Positions 60,938 through 64,000 of a DNA stretch of 64,000 nucleotides are shown one piece after another. The notes under the pieces are model-generated. The model was given only the letters and a program-made list of their open reading frames with translations, did no database searches and was not told the DNA's origin. The position numbers were made by a program, and so were the translations under genes. This DNA is from Brevibacterium aurantiacum (GTDB lineage: Bacteria > Actinomycetota > Actinomycetes > Actinomycetales > Brevibacteriaceae): the NCBI RefSeq assembly GCF_900169065.1, contig NZ_FXZB01000014.1:62001-126000 (forward strand), in the 5' to 3' direction. Numbering within the stretch: position 1 is the stretch's first letter; each line of letters begins with the position of its first letter.

Positions 60938-61507
60938 TCAGTCGTTGACCGAGCGCACCACGCGTGCCGGCGACCCGACCACGACGGTTCCTGCGCGCAC
61001 GTCCTTGGTCACGACCGAGGCCGCCGCAACCACGGCGTTGTCGCCGATGGTCACTCCGGGCAGGACGGTCACATTCGCACCGATCCACACGTTGCGGCCG
61101 ATGATGATGTGGCCAGGATGCATGTCTCCGCGGCGGTCCGGGGAGATGTCGTGGTTAAGGGTTGCCAGCACGACGTTGTGGCCGATGAGGCTGTCGTCTC
61201 CGATCCTGATGCCACCCTGGTCCTGGAAGCTGCACCCGGAATTGATGAAGACCCGTCGACCCAGTGTCGTGTTCTTCCCGAAGTCGGTGTGGAAGGGCGG
61301 GAACATGGTGACCGTCTTGTCCACGGGCTTGCCGATCAGCGATGCCAAGAGCTGCCGGACCTCGTCGGGTTCGTGATACGAACCGTTGAGCTCGGCTGTG
61401 ATGCGCAGTGCTTCCTGGCTGCTGCGATGCATGACCTCGTGGAGGGGCGAGTCGCTGGCGATTGTTTGACCGTTGTTGAGTGCCTTGACCAGATCCTTGA
61501 GTTCCAT
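60938..61507 (-). CDS. hexapeptide-repeat O-acetyltransferase (maltose/galactoside acetyltransferase type)
   Basis: 189 residues. Left-handed beta-helix acetyltransferase using acetyl-CoA. Repeats visible in GRRVFINSGCSFQDQGGIRIGDDSLIGHNVVLATLNHDI and HIIIGRNVWIGANVTVLPGVTIGDNAVVAAASVVTKDV; catalytic His in LNHD. ATG at 61507 has AAAGG 9 nt upstream; an earlier ATG overlaps that site. Convergent with the amidohydrolase gene. Confidence 0.87.
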   Translation of the reverse strand: MELKDLVKALNNGQTIASDSPLHEVMHRSSQEALRITAELNGSYHEPDEVRQLLASLIGKPVDKTVTMFPPFHTDFGKNTTLGRRVFINSGCSFQDQGGIRIGDDSLIGHNVVLATLNHDISPDRRGDMHPGHIIIGRNVWIGANVTVLPGVTIGDNAVVAAASVVTKDVRAGTVVVGSPARVVRSVND

Positions 61508-61568
61508 ACTGGCCATCCTTTCGCGTTTCTCATTTTTCTGCATTCTTCCTCGGAAACGCGCTCACAGT

Positions 61569-62087
61569 TCAGGACGACCCTGTCGTCCCCACATCCGCGA
61601 ACTCGTCTTTCATCGACGTCAGCGTCCTGTGGATGTTCATTCGCTGGAAGTCGGCGAAGGAACTACCGCCGGTGAGCACTCGGTCCACGACTGCCGCGAC
61701 CCAGTCCGGCCAGGTCGTGCGGTCATCGTTCCACGTTTCGGTGACCCGTGTGCGATCGCCGAGGTCCTCGAGTTCGTAGACCCAGGTGGCGATTCCGCTG
61801 CTGATCGCCGGCGCACTCGCACCGATCTTGCGGACTTCGAAGGCGAATCGGCGGCCCGGCTCCGAGGCGGTGACGACGCATTCGGTGACCCACCGTGCCC
61901 GATTGCGTCGGTTGCTGCCTTCGAAGACCTCGCCCACCTGCAGTGGTCTGGATTCGGCAGGCGTGTGCGCACCGGTGTTCTCGGGACTCCAGCGTGGCAT
62001 CTGCGTCGGATCCGCCACCTGTTCCCACAAGGTGAGTGCATCGACGTCAATGATCATGCTGTCACTGACCTGCATTGTGCGCTTCAT
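61569..62087 (-). CDS. SRPBCC (START/Bet v1-like) protein
   Basis: 172 residues. Polyketide-cyclase/dehydrase-like fold: starts MKRTMQVSDSMIIDVDALTLWEQVADPTQMPRWSPEN, then RRNRARWVTECVVTASEPGRRFAFEV and WVYELEDLGDRTRVTETWND, ending with a long helix. Such proteins bind hydrophobic ligands; the role is unknown. ATG at 62087 has GAAGGG 6 nt upstream. Divergent from the GNAT gene, 61 bp between starts. Confidence 0.82.
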   Translation of the reverse strand: MKRTMQVSDSMIIDVDALTLWEQVADPTQMPRWSPENTGAHTPAESRPLQVGEVFEGSNRRNRARWVTECVVTASEPGRRFAFEVRKIGASAPAISSGIATWVYELEDLGDRTRVTETWNDDRTTWPDWVAAVVDRVLTGGSSFADFQRMNIHRTLTSMKDEFADVGTTGSS

Positions 62088-62148
62088 TCGCTTCCCTTCC
62101 TCGCTCACACCCACCCTAGTGGCGCTGACGCGGAGTACCCTGAAGCCC

Positions 62149-62646
62149 ATGCCACCGAACGCGACGCCGCGCCTGAGATTCCGTGAGATGTCACCGGATG
62201 ATCTCGACGAAATGGCGGACCTCCTCGGCGATCCACGGGTCATGGAGTACTACCCGCGCCCCAAGGACCGTGAGGAAGCGGCCGGGTGGATCAACTGGAA
62301 TCAGCGCAACTATGCCGAGTACGGTCACGGACTCTGGGTCATCGAAACCCACGACGGCGAATTCATCGGAGACTGCGGTCTCACCTGGCAGAAGGTCAAC
62401 GAGGCTGCCGCCCTGGAGGTCGGATTCCATGTGAAGGCTTCTGCCCAGAATCTCGGATTCGCCGCCGAGGCGGCCACCGCCTGCCGTGATTTCGCCAGTT
62501 CACATGCGCTGGCGTCCCGATTGGTCGCGATCATCCACCACGACAATCGACCCTCCCAACGCGTAGCGGCGAAGATCGGCATGCACCGTGATCGCACGCT
62601 CACCCATTCGTCGCCGATCCACCTCGTCTACGCAATGGACCTCTGA
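62149..62646 (+). CDS. GNAT-family N-acetyltransferase (RimJ/RimL-like)
   Basis: 165 residues. PRLRFREMSPDDLDEMADLLGDPRVMEYYP is the typical N-terminus; EFIGDCGLTWQKV and the acetyl-CoA loop region LGFAAEAATACRDFA follow, then NRPSQRVAAKIGMH. Acetylates a protein N-terminus or small molecule; target unknown. No ribosome site; TACCCT lies 7 nt before the ATG. Confidence 0.87.
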   Translation: MPPNATPRLRFREMSPDDLDEMADLLGDPRVMEYYPRPKDREEAAGWINWNQRNYAEYGHGLWVIETHDGEFIGDCGLTWQKVNEAAALEVGFHVKASAQNLGFAAEAATACRDFASSHALASRLVAIIHHDNRPSQRVAAKIGMHRDRTLTHSSPIHLVYAMDL

Positions 62647-62699
62647 ACTTGAGAAACTCCGTCGATGTGCCCGAGCAGCCGCCGCGATAGCCTGGAACT

Positions 62700-63890
62700 A
62701 TGAGCGTGAAGGTCACCCGGGACGAGGTCATCGCGTACCGCCTTGAGGCGCAGAACCTGAATCGGCGCCTGGACAAGCGGTCCCTGGTCGCTGCCACTGG
62801 AGTCTGCGGGGTTCAGAACAGTCCGCCCGGATCGGCTCTGCTCGCGCTCAATGCCCGCGTCTCCGATGTCGCTCGGGAAGCGGTCAACACTGCGATCTCC
62901 GAGCACAAGAGCCTGTTGCAGAGCTGGTCCATGCGCGGCGCACCCTTCTTCTTTCCAACAAGCGATCTTCCCGTTTTCACCACTGGAGTCCTCCCACCCA
63001 CAGAGGATGGACGCCGCCACTTGATCCTCGGTGTCGAGGCCTCGCTCGAGAAGCTGGAGATGTCCCTCGCCGAGGTTGCCGACCGGACCCGTGACACGAT
63101 CGGATCCGTGTTGTCCGGTCGCAGGCTCACGGTCAATGACCTGGGAGCCGAGATGACCGAGCTGATCGCTCGCGAATTGCCGAAGAAGAAGCGTGCCGAC
63201 TGGGAGCGTGAGGGGCCGTACGCCAAGGGACAGCCTCTGGGAGAGGGTGTCGTCCATTTCTGTCTGCGCATCCTCACCTTGCAGCAGGTCATCTGCTTCG
63301 CTCCGCGGGACGGGAAAAAGGCACCGTTCGTGCTGCTCGATGAATGGCTGGACACAGACGTTCCCGACGTGGCTCCGGAGGACGCTCGGGCTGAGCTCCT
63401 CCGGCGCTACCTGCATGCCTATGGGCCGTCCACGCGCGGAGACTTCGCCTCGTGGCTCGGTGTGCGTGCGCGAGAAGGCGAGGCGTGGTGGGACCTGCTC
63501 GAGAACGAGATGACCGAGGTCGACTACGGTCGCAAAGCCTGGGTTCTGACCGAGGATCTCGATGCCCTGCAGTCACCGCCCACTCCAGCCGGTGTGCGGC
63601 TCCTCCCGCCGCGCGACCCCTATATTCAGGGGCGCGATCGGGAGACCATCATCGACAAGCAGTTCCATCGCGACGTGTTCAAGACCGTCGGTGAGCCGGG
63701 GACAGTCCTAGTCGACGGCCGAATCGTCGGCACCTGGCGAGCGCGCAAGAAGGGGAAGAACCTGCACATGTCCGTCACATCATTCGACCGGCTGTCAGCC
63801 CGTTCGAAGAAGGTAGTGGAAGCTGAGGCCGAGAAGGTGGCGATCCTGCGTGGCGCCGCAGCGGTTGAGGTCGATGTCGACTCCGCTTGA
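62700..63890 (+). CDS. winged-helix DNA-binding domain protein (HTH_42, AlkX/YcaQ-like)
   Basis: 396 residues. Family pattern seen in AQNLNRRLDKRSLVAATGVCGVQNSPPGSALLALNARV, SLLQSWSMRGAPFFFP, AELLRRYLHAYGPSTRGDFASWLGV, LLPPRDPYIQGRDRETIID and VLVDGRIVGTWRARKKG. Some relatives are DNA glycosylases that unhook interstrand crosslinks; this member could act in DNA repair, but the function is not proven. No ribosome site; TAGCCT ends 6 nt before the ATG. Confidence 0.85.
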   Translation: MSVKVTRDEVIAYRLEAQNLNRRLDKRSLVAATGVCGVQNSPPGSALLALNARVSDVAREAVNTAISEHKSLLQSWSMRGAPFFFPTSDLPVFTTGVLPPTEDGRRHLILGVEASLEKLEMSLAEVADRTRDTIGSVLSGRRLTVNDLGAEMTELIARELPKKKRADWEREGPYAKGQPLGEGVVHFCLRILTLQQVICFAPRDGKKAPFVLLDEWLDTDVPDVAPEDARAELLRRYLHAYGPSTRGDFASWLGVRAREGEAWWDLLENEMTEVDYGRKAWVLTEDLDALQSPPTPAGVRLLPPRDPYIQGRDRETIIDKQFHRDVFKTVGEPGTVLVDGRIVGTWRARKKGKNLHMSVTSFDRLSARSKKVVEAEAEKVAILRGAAAVEVDVDSA

Positions 63891-64000
63891 CCGGAAGGCT
63901 GGAATACGAAGTGACCGGAAACTGCAGTTCAGCCAGCTTCTCCTGGACGAGCGCCCCTCCCCAGCAGCACTTCACCACGGGCGACAGTCTGATCCCGGAG

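Noticed and set aside
63775-63978. 67-codon minus-strand frame at the right edge
   Set aside because: Mostly antisense to the HTH_42 gene; cysteine/serine-rich composition without coding bias. Nothing else is visible in 63891-64000.
1-64000. Mobile elements, CRISPR arrays or prophage genes
   Set aside because: No transposase, integrase, phage structural gene or regularly spaced repeat array was found. The HNH protein belongs to a chromosomal multicopy family and is not by itself evidence of a mobile element.

Overview
The window looks like chromosome from a high-GC actinobacterium, most likely Brevibacterium or a close relative in the Micrococcales. This is inferred from strong G/C preference at third codon positions, a DtxR-type iron box, an LPxTG surface protein, a DUF222/HNH protein of the 13E12 type, PucR and MHS-family genes, and frequent GTG/TTG starts and apparently leaderless genes. 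No phage, insertion sequence, CRISPR array or rRNA operon was seen. The only RNA gene found is a selenocysteine tRNA.

Layout. 1-8.5 kb: an N-methylated-compound (glycine-betaine-type) catabolic island. It holds the tail of an MHS-type transporter, a GntR regulator, a DgcA-like demethylase, a quinone oxidoreductase with a divergent TetR, and the Rieske monooxygenase pair gbcA-gbcB with a divergent LysR regulator. 8.5-18.6 kb: a small membrane protein, a translationally coupled ornithine-cyclodeaminase-like enzyme and amino-acid permease, two divergent Q/P-rich membrane proteins sharing a symmetric intergenic operator region, D-serine dehydratase, and an iron-regulated siderophore-interacting flavoprotein. 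18.8-28.4 kb: DUF222-HNH protein, GlcD-type oxidase with an MFS carrier, DUF2332 protein, SulP transporter, MerR and PucR regulators. 28.5-33.0 kb: a three-gene catabolic operon (MHS transporter, ThDP enzyme, AllC-like amidohydrolase) next to PucR. 33.0-35.9 kb: three secreted cell-wall proteins (NlpC-like hydrolase and two lysozyme-like paralogues) with an aminoglycoside-nucleotidyltransferase-like gene between the paralogues.

36.2-53.7 kb carries a complete selenocysteine system. selC (tRNA-Sec), selA and selB lie in one minus-strand unit, selD lies 6 kb further on, and the operon for a membrane-bound formate dehydrogenase follows. The FDH catalytic subunit is interrupted by an in-frame TGA followed at once by a hairpin resembling a bacterial SECIS. 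A 51-residue one-TM protein lies just downstream of the FDH operon on the same strand. Between selC and selD lie an alpha/beta hydrolase, a methyltransferase and a 1304-residue LPxTG protein combining a phosphodiester glycosidase with a calcineurin-like phosphatase.

53.8-64 kb: methyltransferase-thioredoxin pair, LytR-CpsA-Psr protein, a cold-shock protein with a long leader, a MarR regulator with a 12-bp palindromic operator and divergent membrane protein, TetR-HAD-M20 amidohydrolase genes, and single enzymes (hexapeptide acetyltransferase, SRPBCC, GNAT, HTH_42).

Several genes without a Shine-Dalgarno sequence show a TANNNT hexamer 6 nt before the ATG, indicating widespread leaderless transcription. 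All assignments come from reading the sequence and remembered family features; no searches were run.
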